Source of the DNA: Neoscytalidium dimidiatum
Taxonomy: Eukaryota > Ascomycota > Dothideomycetes > Botryosphaeriales > Botryosphaeriaceae
Reading direction: 5' to 3'
NCBI GenBank assembly: GCA_037367355.1
Contig: CM074695.1
Location: 124,001 to 188,000 of the forward strand
DNA length: 64,000 nt
Shown piece after piece: positions 54,928-64,000 of this stretch. Below the pieces are notes generated by a model. The model worked only from the letters and a program-made list of their open reading frames with translations. It was not told the DNA's origin and made no database searches. How positions within the stretch are numbered: the stretch's first letter is position 1; every line of letters begins with the position of its first letter. A program made the position numbers and the translations under genes.

Positions 54928-55839
54928 ATGACGATCCAATTCGCCATCTACACGTGCCCGCCAATCCCGGCCGCCGTGCCCACTCCCGATCCATCATCCA
55001 AGGACGCAGGCCTCTGGTCCCCGCTCAGCTGCACGCTGATATACACGCCCACCACCGCGCTCCTCGTGGACTGCCCCCCGAGCGTCGCCGCCACGACCGC
55101 GCTCGCAGCGTGGGTCAAATCGACGCTGCCGGCCGGCAGCACGCTGAAGCACTTCATCCCCTCTCACGCCCACGGCGACCACTTCCTCGGCCTCCCCGTC
55201 CTGCAATCCGCCTTCCCCGGCCTCGCCGCGACCGCGACCAAGAGCGTCGCCGACGCCATCCCCCTCCAGTACGCGCCCGCCTTCTACGACCGCCTCTGGA
55301 AGCCGGCCTTCCCGCCGGACGCCCGGGGCGGGACGGGGCTGCCCGACGCGCGCGTCGACCTCGCCGCCCTGCCGCCGTCCAACGAGCTGCACCTGGACGG
55401 GCACGTCGTGCGGGTGCACGACGTCCCGCACGGCGACACGCACGCCAGCTCGTTCGTGCACGTGCCCGGCCTCGGCTTGGTCGTCGCCGGCGACATCGTG
55501 TACAACGGCGACTGCCACCAGTGGCTCGGCGAGGCGTCCACCCAGGAGAAGCGTGACAGCTGGCTCGAGGCGCTGGCGCGCATCGCGGCCCTGGAGCCCG
55601 ACGTCGTCGTGCCGGGCCACACGTTCGCGACGCCCGCCGCGGAGCCGGATCGGGCCGTTGCGCTGGGGATGCTGGAGAGTACGAAGGGGTATATAAAGGG
55701 GTTTGAGGAGGAGCTGGCGAAGGCGGAGAGCGCTGAAGAGTTGTTTGATCGGATGAGGGCGAGGTACGAGAGGTGGAATCTTTATATCTTGAATGGAGGG
55801 TGTCAGGCCGGATTCATGTCGAAGAAGTCTTCTCTATGA
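54928..55839 (+). CDS. Metallo-beta-lactamase-fold hydrolase
   Basis: A single exon of 303 residues from the ATG at 54928. The metal-binding signature is intact: SHAHGDHFLG (HxHxDH) near residue 76, a third histidine in DVPHGDTHASSF, the aspartate in VVAGDIVYNGDCH, and the last histidine in VVVPGHTF. This is the layout of the broad metallo-beta-lactamase-fold hydrolases; substrates range from lactones and thioesters to xenobiotics, so function is open. A C-terminal helical part (AKAESAEELFDRMRARYERW) follows, ending differently from most relatives, so the last 20 residues may be altered. The gene is strikingly GC-rich and intact, while the flanking DNA is AT-rich and full of relics. Confidence 0.83.
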   Translation: MTIQFAIYTCPPIPAAVPTPDPSSKDAGLWSPLSCTLIYTPTTALLVDCPPSVAATTALAAWVKSTLPAGSTLKHFIPSHAHGDHFLGLPVLQSAFPGLAATATKSVADAIPLQYAPAFYDRLWKPAFPPDARGGTGLPDARVDLAALPPSNELHLDGHVVRVHDVPHGDTHASSFVHVPGLGLVVAGDIVYNGDCHQWLGEASTQEKRDSWLEALARIAALEPDVVVPGHTFATPAAEPDRAVALGMLESTKGYIKGFEEELAKAESAEELFDRMRARYERWNLYILNGGCQAGFMSKKSSL

Positions 55840-56140
55840 TTGAGGATAAGTTTGGGCCACTGGAGAGTATTTTTCTTCTGAAATTCGAATCTTCGATACA
55901 TGTGTACGCAGCTATGCATAGTTCCGTTAACTTGATGCGTGTGACAACATGGACATCTCGGCTCTACATGCATGAAGCCGTTGTTTCCCTACACTACGTT
56001 CAGTATAGTCACAGTGGCTCAGACCTTGACAGATAGAAGCAAGAGAACTACCTTAATGCAATGTTCTTGAACCATCTTCCAGCCCGTACCCATTGCTTCA
56101 AAAGCACCTCTCCCAATCCGATCCGGGAAGCGGATCCAAA
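55840..56140. other. Spacer after the metallo-beta-lactamase-fold gene
   Basis: No gene content was recognised, although the minus strand may continue the relic listed next. Confidence 0.35.
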
Positions 56141-56149
56141 TCGGCCCTA

Positions 56150-56710
56150 ACCGATGAGTATTACAGCCAGGATCGGTGCGTAAGCTAGAAGGCCATTACT
56201 ATCTTTCAAGCAGACATGTCTCATAATCCTTCGATCAAATCCGAAGAGATAGACCTCCACTATTGTTTGAACTGAAAAGTGTGATGAACTCGCAGAAGAG
56301 ATCGCCTTGGGCAAGCTGGGGACGGATCTCCTCATTCACCCTTGGGTCCATATCATGCAGCCATCCGATCAATCCATCCTCAGCATCTGGTACTGGAAGC
56401 CTTGTTTCCAGTGACTCACAGGCCGAGTCATATCCTCACGTCTTCGGATCCTTGGTAACTCTGAACACAGCACTCTGAGCCCTCGTCCAGATGATGATCA
56501 TCTCGGCCGACTGGTGCTGTTGCTGAGCCGAATACTTGCTCAATGTGGTTTGAGTAACAAGGCCAACGTGAAATTACGAGATTTCAACGATTTCAAAGTA
56601 CGTATCGCCCTCATCGAACACGACTGTACATCGAGTCTCAAGGCATTTCATCGCCCAACAGATCGCCAGGCTCTCCTCGTGGGTCCGTGTGCGAGTTCTA
56701 TTGGGTACAT
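56150..56710 (-). pseudogene. Unidentified decayed coding sequence
   Basis: One minus-strand frame reads like protein for about 150 codons with only two stops: a part containing THEESLAICWAMKCLETR and VVFDEGDTYFEIVEIS, then TAA, a part with MIIIWTRAQSAVFRVTKD, then TGA, then ETRLPVPDAEDGLIGWLHDM and NEEIRPQLAQGDLFCEFI. Composition is that of a soluble protein. No family was firmly recognised. Both stops can arise by a C-to-T change (CAA to TAA, CGA to TGA), in line with the neighbouring SDR relic. Boundaries are approximate and an unusual spliced gene cannot be excluded. Confidence 0.35.
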
Positions 56711-56719
56711 CATTATTTG

Positions 56720-58403
56720 AAGTGAAGTTGAAGTCACGTGGCTGAACGGAAGACCTTTGGCAGCCCTGCCGCCCTCGAATTGCGAGGACATGTTGTAGTA
56801 GAGGAGGACATAGGTACTCGCCTACCGTAGTAGATTAGTCACCCGATTCGTCAGGCAAGTAGGCATTAGAGGAGTAGCCTCGAAGTGCAATACCAAGAAC
56901 CACTCATGAATATGAACCCTCATAGAGTCAACTACTGGAACTTTTACTTATGATTGATTGTGAACTTCTACTGGATCTTCTACGACGTTTCAGTCCACTT
57001 GAAGTGGTACTAGAGTACTCAGGCATGTGTTGTGTGCTTTTGCTATGTGTATTACTCCTTGGGATCTCATGCTACTCCTTCGCTTACAGGCCGCATGGGC
57101 GTTTCTACACTGAACGCCCTCCTCGACGTCAAAGTTCGTAGTGCTTGCTTTGGGTAGACCTATGGGACCATTGGGAAAGAGGACTCCCCATTCAGTATCT
57201 TATGAAAGGTCTTCTCGGTAGTCTACAGGATCGGGCACCGATAAGCACGATTCATGTTCACACGTCTGGTCGAGTCCCTGATTGATTTATGGATAAATAT
57301 TTTCTCCTTAATGAGCCTCCTTAGTAGCTTCGACCAAAAACAACAAATCGGAATTGTTTGCATTGTTGATCCATCATGTGCATCTCCTTGACGACTGTCC
57401 GCAGGTTATCGGGTCGGAGTGGGGCCAGCCACCTCATCTCGGGGGGTCTTTACGCTGCATTGCCTATCCCCAATACAAGTAGTGCCAGTGATGCCCCCAA
57501 AGCTTTTTTTTTTTTTCTTTGGCAGGTGGCGAAACTGAAAAGGAGTAATCCGAGGGAACTCATTTCCCGTTCCATGGGTTAGATGCTACGTGGTTGGTGT
57601 TCAGCTGGCCACACTACTCGTAACCGTTCGGATCTAGTGTCTCTCCTACTGTTGCCTGGTACCTGCAAAGCGGTGACGAGGCTCCACCAAATCTGCACTA
57701 CATTCGACATGTGGTTAGCGAGAAATAAATTGTGTGCTTGCTCGCTTCCACACCGCTGACACACGGGGGTGCGTGCGAGTCGCGTTTGCTTTCCGGAGCC
57801 TGGTTCGTTTGACGCCAGCGGCTGTCGGCATATCAGACAGTAGTATCTTGACAATAGCCATCTGGCTGGACTGGCAATCCGGGACCATGGGAAGCTGAAA
57901 GTTAAGTGTGGAATCGCAGATGTAGGGACGAGAAAACCAAATAGCAAAAGGGAAAATGTTGGGGGCTTGGATTAGAGGGAGTGGCCGACAGCGTAGGAGA
58001 GCGCAGCCTCATTACCAAAGGTGAACGCAACATGAAGCCGAAAAAGAAAAAGCGCACGAGAGATAGCTAAGCGAGCTGTAAAAACGAAGATCTGCAATAC
58101 GAGGTCTCGAATGGACCCTCTCAGCCGCCCCCACTCGCGGCAATCTTTCAGCTTTGGTGGGTCTGGTTAACCACAGACGATCACTACCTTTATTCCGGCA
58201 TGAGAGTGGGACTATTAACATGATTTGCTTAGGATGAAAAACATTACTGGAGAACAAAGAGTTTGCTTATCGGAAAAGTATACATTGAAACTCGACCATT
58301 GAATATTTATGTCATATCCCTCAGCGTTTCGCTCTTCATCTCTCCACATCCGGAACTTAGAATTGACCTTTGTTTCGGAATTACTAAGTGCTTCGCATTA
58401 AAA
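56720..58403. other. AT-rich stretch, nothing recognised
   Basis: A T tract lies near 57504-57513. A minus-strand frame at 57579-57947 with paired cysteines was considered and rejected. No supported gene. Confidence 0.4.
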
Positions 58404-60160
58404 TGGAAACGGAAGATCTACTACAAGGTATCGCTCACTACTACTGCTTTTTGCAGACGATACATGAGTTGCTAAGCAATTAACAAGTCAACGCTTCGCT
58501 TCAGAAAGCGATTGAGGATTACAAACAATATTCCGTGGACATCAGCCAGCGAGTATTATCACCGAACAGGCGCCATCCTTGGGATTCCGGAGATCACAAG
58601 TGCAACCTATGGATCGACTTGTTCTGTGATACAAAATACGCCCAACATCTGAACGAACACAGCAACAATGCGTTGGAGCTTTACATGAGGTCACGCGTGC
58701 CCTTTGGTACATCACAGAAACGATTGATCGTGCTTGAGGGCATGGTATCGGATGTTGTGGAGCTGATAGGCGCGGACTTGAGGATACCCCCAGCATTCTT
58801 TCTGGCGCACTGCGACGAATGGAGTGACCTCAGCATCGTAGATTACACGCGTGCCAAGCAGAGCGCTGCAAGGTATTGGAAGGTTCCGGTGCCACAAAGT
58901 CGTACTCTGCCCGAAAACTTTACGGGACCTTATGGGAACTATTTGATCGAAAGCGGTAGTTTCAATCGCTCATCCATCCATATTACGAGAGATAGCCGGG
59001 TCATGAACTTCAGAAGTTATGTTTCTTTCTGGGGACAGGATTTCGGGGACGGCTCATGGATAGGTGAGATTTTGATGAATTGAGACCATGGGAAGAAGCT
59101 GACCATTGACGATTTTCCAGCTGTTTTACTCACTGATCCGCCGGAGGCTCGAATTCGGTACCAAGAAAATAAGGAGATCTGGTATGAGCTCGACAATTTC
59201 AAGCCGTTGCGTGAAGTGCTGTTCGAGGTCTCGGTCAACCCATCCAACGAAACTCAACCCCAAGGCTGGTCGATGGGTACCCCTCTCCACAACAGATCAT
59301 GCTTCAACACTATTAAAAGCATGTACGGCAAATCAAATTCTCTCAGGCAGTTTTCGGATCCATTTTCTGCGACACTATACATCCGCTACTTTATTCGATC
59401 AGTATGGGAGGAATGGATCAACCGCAACATTTCGAGGTTTCATGATACGGAGCTTGAGGACCTTAAGAACCACAGGGGGCCGAGAGCGTTTGAACATCGT
59501 GGAGACAGGAACAACAAAGCTCTCGATGAGTACCAGCAGCTAGTCGATTCATGTCACCATGTCAGACTTGACAAAAAGGCAGTGAGGACTATCAGCTGGG
59601 CATTCCGAAATGAGAATCGAAATACCCAAATCCAAACAAATGGAACGCCCCAGGCAATGAGTGACGGAGAGAAGAATCACAACGACCAGTGCCACAGAGA
59701 TCATCAGGCAACCAACTACGGACAGGAGGAGGATAGCAGAGTATGGAGCCTTCTCGAGGAGAGGCTCGATCTCATGGAGGGACAAATTGGGGAGTGGATG
59801 AACATGTTCGCTCAGCGTGCCGCCATGGAGGAAGCTCTTGAGGCAAACAGACAAGCACGCAGCGCTGGTCAGCTCACGAAACTTGCTACGGTTGCCGTGC
59901 CAACCAGTATCGTTGCGGCTGTGTTCCCCATGGGAGGCGATTTTGCAGCAGGCGAACGTCTGTTCTTCGTATTTTGGGCTATAACTCTTCCTGTTACCCT
60001 TGCGCTACTTCTATGGGTGCTTCATGGAGACATAAGAGTTTGGTGGAGAAAACGCCGGCATAACGCAAAAGGCAGGGAGATGAAAAGAGCTTGGACTATA
60101 CATGGGTGGAGGATATCTCTTAATTGCGCCGCCCAGCCTGATGAGGAAAAGGCTGTATAA
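58404..60160 (+). CDS. CorA-like membrane protein (second copy)
   Basis: The body is certain: exons 58509-59063 and 59121-60160, joined by a 57-base GT-AG intron at GSWI/AVLL. No ATG lies in frame in the open upstream part, so a first exon is needed; ATG 58404 to 58428 with an intron 58429-58508 fits the phase and gives 539 residues, but its acceptor (AAAG) is weak. The large soluble N-terminus contains YVSFWGQDF, a block typical of these fungal proteins. Coiled-coil-like helices (about 395-455) precede two C-terminal membrane helices, LTKLATVAVPTSIVAAVFPMGG and LFFVFWAITLPVTLALLLWVL. There is no GMN signature, so it is not a classical magnesium channel. It has the same architecture as the copy at 45.4-47.0 kb, but the two share little obvious sequence outside the membrane part. 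Confidence 0.75.
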
Positions 60161-61869
60161 AATTGGTACAATTAGAACTGGCGCTGCTGGATGCCGCACA
60201 GCTGGGAGAACTTGAATGCACAGTACTAGTTGGGATCAATTTTCACATATTTCGTCTTGTCCCCTAACTGCGCGCTTCAATCAATGTCGTTTTGATACGG
60301 TGGCTTGGAACTGAGTCACAGGAAAGAAAGGAAAAAACGGACAGTGAATTTGAGCCTGAATCTTGTGTTTAAAACAGCTGAGAGGGGTCCGGACTATATT
60401 TTTCGATCTGTTGTTTTGCCGAGTCTGGCCGTTACGACTCTATAAGTGTAATGAGTACTCGTAATACTGCTTCGAATACTTTTCCGAATGCTTGTATTTC
60501 TCCTCCATAACATCGCAGCTATCTAGCGAATATTGTAGGTGAAAGGTAGGGGGATATTCCTCTATTCTTTCATAAAATATCTAGAACCAAGGCTACGTTA
60601 TCGACGTGAGCGATTATTAAGAAATCAAAATGGCAAAAGAATACCCGCAACCTCATCGTGACCAATGGACTCTGACTTTATTGCCTCCTTCTACGGTAAG
60701 AGAAGCCAAATCTCCAAGCTCGCATGTTTCCACTTAGGGCACACATCACTTCGGCTGTCTAGCATGAACTATGATGACTACTGACCGTCTTAAAGTTGTT
60801 CTACACCGTAATAGCGGACGCTAAGGCCTCGTATATTTGTTAAATGCCCTAGCGCCAAGCCTCTAAATGTATGGAAGATAGCGTCCGTATCGCCGGGATG
60901 ACGTGGTGTTCTGGCTGAAAGTCCAGGCTAGTTTCAAGGGATGTTGTAGTGGCTGTGCCTGGAGGGGAAGGCCAAAAACCGTGTGGAGATCAGGTTGGAG
61001 AGGAGACAGCTGTGCGCTAATCGTGAAAACGCCAGAATGAGCGCCTTTGTGGTGATTGCTGAGGTTGAGCTACCGATGCGCTCTGTCTGAACTTTTCAAG
61101 TGCTGGCGCAATTACAATGGCTCGTAGTCGTGACAGTGAGTACAGCGAGAGCAAAGAAGATGAGTAGTTGCGAGGCTATTGCATGGTCTAAAACATGCAG
61201 CCACTACCATTCTCAGCATAAAAAAAGATTCTTCGCATCTAGAATAAAGCTACCAATAAGGGTAGCGAATAAAAGTAGGTTTATTGGCAATGAAATCAAT
61301 AGTCCGGTCGTGAATGTTGTGTAAACCTGGTGACATCTACGTCGGGACGACTGATTAAGCCGCTCATGCAAGTCATGGGTCCGGTTTGGAGGGTGATTTC
61401 TTCTACCACCTTCTGTATCGGGCACAATCGCGTACTTCTAAACAGTTGATGGAGCACGATGCATTAAATCCATTAGAACCTTTTCTCTTCTACCTATCCA
61501 TCATCTTTCCAATGTCCCAACATTCTCATACTCCATCTCATCGTAATCAAGCGTATATCTCCATCACATCAAACTATCCCCAATTGTCAGAACTCTTCAA
61601 TATCCAGCAACAATTTTCACCTTACTCTTGTAATTAAAAAAAGAAAAAAAAAAATCAAACGCCGGATATCCGATGTGCTGTCTCTAAACCCCGCAAAAGC
61701 GAGTACCTCGGGGCATTTGAAGCCCATTCCAGCATCAAGGAGATCTATCCCGTCTACCTTCGATCCGGAGAAGAAGAAAATATGAGATTAGACATTTTGT
61801 TAAAAAAGCCCTTTTTCCAAGATTATTACTAAATCGATATATGCAAAAGCTTTGTTTGCGCATGGCGTT
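60161..61869. other. Intergenic stretch of 1.7 kb, nothing recognised
   Basis: AT-rich region between two convergent genes. A tracts lie near 61636-61652. No gene was supported. Confidence 0.5.
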
Positions 61870-64000
61870 CTAACGACGGTTGAAGTTGAGGAAGCGAGCC
61901 TACGAATTTCGTTAGCATACCAATTCGGAAAGAACGGAAGTGATCATTGGAGCTTACAGCAGTGAACAGCAGAATCAAGTTGCTTCCAATAAAGGCGATC
62001 AAGATGCCTAGATCCCTCCAGCGGTTCGAGAACTCGTAGCCGAGCGGGTTGTAGAACTCGTCACCGACCTTGTACGCGCAGTATTCGCAACTGTTCGTCG
62101 AGTTATCGAGGATGTAGCCGGGACCGCCAGCCGCGAAGAAGCCCTCCATGTACTCGCCGCAGGTCTGGCCGGGCGGGCTGGTGAAGCGGTTGTACTCGAC
62201 GCTGGTGCACTCGACAGAGCGGCCGTGCAGCTCGGTGACCAGCATGCCGCCGATGAGGCGGGTGAAGGGGTCGAGCTGATAGAGCCAGGAGCGCCAGAAC
62301 TTGGGGATCTGTGGCTTGGGGATAGTGACGCCGCAGAAGAGGGCGAAGACGATGATTATGAAGGGGTTCATGTACGCGGCGATGAACGGGTCCGGCGTGA
62401 TAGCTGCGATCAGCTGCGCGAGCGTAACCGAGAAGATCTCGGTGACGAGGACCATGAAGAACTGGTAGCCAGCCCGGCTGGACGCACTCTGGAAGCCCGG
62501 GATATAGTACAGAGGCAGGAAGAAGCCGACCGCGCAGAGGATGCTGTAGGGCATCTCCGCAAGGACCATGGACAACGCAAATGGGAAGGTCTTGTAGGCC
62601 TTGGAGGATTGCTCGCGGAAGGAAATCATGCGAGAGACGGCATACTTGGGTTCAACCTGAGCGAGAATGAGAGCGGGAAGGACGGTGACCTGGAAAATGA
62701 CGAAGACACGGTACTGGAGAGAAGCGCGAGAATCGTCGAGTTGAAGGAAGGCCAAACCGGTGAAGAGGGCGATGACAGCGTGGTTGAAGAAGCGAGTGAA
62801 GCCGTAGTTGGGAGTGCGCCAGAAGGAAAGCTGCTGACGGGCGTTGACGCGCTTGATCTGGTACCACATGGGAGTGGCGTATTCCTTCTGCACAACCTCA
62901 GGGGCGGATCCAACTTCTTCGATACGCTCGCGCTTCATGCGGGTGATGTCGTCCTTAACCTTCGCAAATTCATCGGAGTCTCTCCAGATCTCGCCCCAAT
63001 CCTTGTTACCAATGCGAGGGGTCTGACCGGCACCAATAGCATCCAGCATCCATTCAGCAGGGTTGAGGTCAGCCGGGCAGTCGGCGCCGTACTTGTGGAA
63101 GTACTGCAGCAGAATCTGAGCATCCTTGCCAATGTCGCCGAAGTAGACACATTCACCACCACGTTGCAGCAGCAGAAGCCTGTCAAAGGACTCGAAGAGA
63201 GCGGAGTTAGGCTGGTGGATAGTGCACAGAATGGCTTGGCCGGCGGCGGCGAGCTTTCTCAGGAAACGGACAATGTTGAAAGCACTCTGGCTGTCAAGAC
63301 CGGAAGTAGGCTCGTCAAGGAAGAGAAGTAGTTCGGGCTTAGAGGCAAGTTCCACACCGATAGTGACACGCTTGCGCTGTTCAACAGCCAGGCCGTTCTC
63401 TGGATCTCCAATGATAGCGTCGGCGATATCCTCCATCTCCAAAAGGGAGATAACTTCCTCGACATAGGCGTACTTCTCGGACTGGGGTACATCATACGGC
63501 TGGCGAAGATCGGCGGAGAAGCGAAGGGCCTCACGAACGGTTTGGGCAGGCTCGTGAACGTCTAGTTGCTCCGCATAGGCAGTTCCACGTTGGAAAGCGA
63601 TACCAGGGGGCTTTCCGTCAATGAGCTTCTCGCCAGAGATGACACCAATGTTCTTCCGCGCGGCGAGAACGTCGAGTAGAGTGGTCTTTCCAGCGCCAGA
63701 AGCTCCCATTAGGGCCGTGAGTTGACCGGGTTTGACATAGCCGAAAATTTTATTCAGGAGTCGCAGCTGACCATTGCCAGAGGGGTGCGGGACGTCGTAG
63801 CAAAGATCCTCCCACGTAAGAATGGCCTTCGAGGTAATTTTCAGACCGTCGCTGGCATCCGTGGTCTCTTCTTTGCGGTTTCTCCTATCCTTCTTGCGTT
63901 GAAGTTCCTCGTTGAGCTTCTTCGTCTCAGAGTCTTCCTTGGCGAAGAAAGTGACAGTCTTACCACCAGCACCCCACTTAACATGCTCGCCGAGAAGAGC
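61870..64000 (-). CDS. PDR-type ABC transporter (ABCG), C-terminal part, cut by window edge
   Basis: Exon 64000-61958 and last exon 61899-61870 give about 691 residues; the protein continues beyond 64000. The visible part starts in the linker before the second nucleotide-binding domain (LTWEDLCYDVP), with Walker A GASGAGKTT, an ABCG signature-like EQRKRVTIGVEL, Walker B LLLFLDEPTSGLD and the H-loop ILCTIHQP. The second membrane domain follows, with about six helices, including FFNHAVIALFTGLAFLQL, VLAEMPYSILCAVGFFLPLYY and LGILIAFIGSNLILLF, and a cysteine-bearing extracellular loop before the last helix (NSCEYCAYKVGDEF), as in Pdr5/Cdr1 relatives. A 58-base intron with a GCTAAC branch point separates the ending ARFLNFNRR. 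These pumps export drugs or lipids at the plasma membrane. The first half is outside the window. Confidence 0.93.

Noticed and set aside
57579..57947. Minus-strand frame with two Cys-x2-Cys pairs, possible zinc ribbon
   Set aside because: Only the cysteine pairs are suggestive; the flanks look random and no start or splice support exists.
62225..63331. 368-codon open frame opposite the ABC transporter
   Set aside because: Antisense shadow of the well-supported ABC transporter coding strand.
1..64000. CRISPR arrays, rRNA genes, intact transposons, integration sites
   Set aside because: No regular direct-repeat array, rRNA core sequence, transposase or reverse transcriptase motif was seen on either strand.

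Overview
The window is nuclear DNA of a filamentous ascomycete (Pezizomycotina; a dothideomycete is my best guess but is not proven). The evidence is short 41-100 base GT-AG introns (one GC-AG) with CTAAC/CTGAC-type branch points, genes on both strands without operons, and fungal-only families: an SAT-type seven-helix receptor-like protein, a TmpA-like membrane reductase, an AKT2-like peroxisomal hydrolase, fungal CorA-like proteins and a PDR-type ABC transporter. Splice models were built by hand so that every exon joins in frame.

Left part (1-25 kb). A doubtful two-helix membrane ORF is followed by a bZIP regulator, an AKT2-like alpha/beta hydrolase ending in SKL, a polytopic membrane protein, a small secreted six-cysteine protein, an arrestin-type trafficking adaptor, a 1729-residue telomere-type OB-fold protein, an SAT-type receptor-like protein, about 5.4 kb without a supportable gene, and a TmpA-like flavoreductase. 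The regulator and hydrolase are 390 bases apart on the same strand.

Middle part (25-51 kb). This is a conserved housekeeping block: mitochondrial ribosomal protein bL27m, E2 enzyme Ubc7, an Aim25-type scramblase-family protein, tRNA-splicing endonuclease subunit Sen2, mitochondrial carrier translocase Tim22, glucosidase II alpha, nucleoside diphosphate kinase, a CorA-like protein, a lineage-specific tandem-repeat protein, a histidine phosphatase and a single-pass membrane protein. Glucosidase II and NDK are divergent from one short promoter.

Right part (51-64 kb). This is a decayed island. It holds an alcohol dehydrogenase relic with two internal deletions, an SDR relic whose lesions are of the type made by repeat-induced point mutation (RIP), and an unidentified minus-strand relic. 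An intact, GC-rich metallo-beta-lactamase-fold gene sits between the relics. A second CorA-like gene and the C-terminal half of a PDR-type ABC transporter, cut by the window edge, close the window.

I saw no CRISPR array, rRNA, convincing tRNA or intact transposon. No obviously new multi-gene system stands out. The most unusual items are the two-OB telomere-type protein, the 14-16-residue tandem-repeat protein, an in-frame stop-free intron inside the bZIP DNA-binding region, and the relic island.
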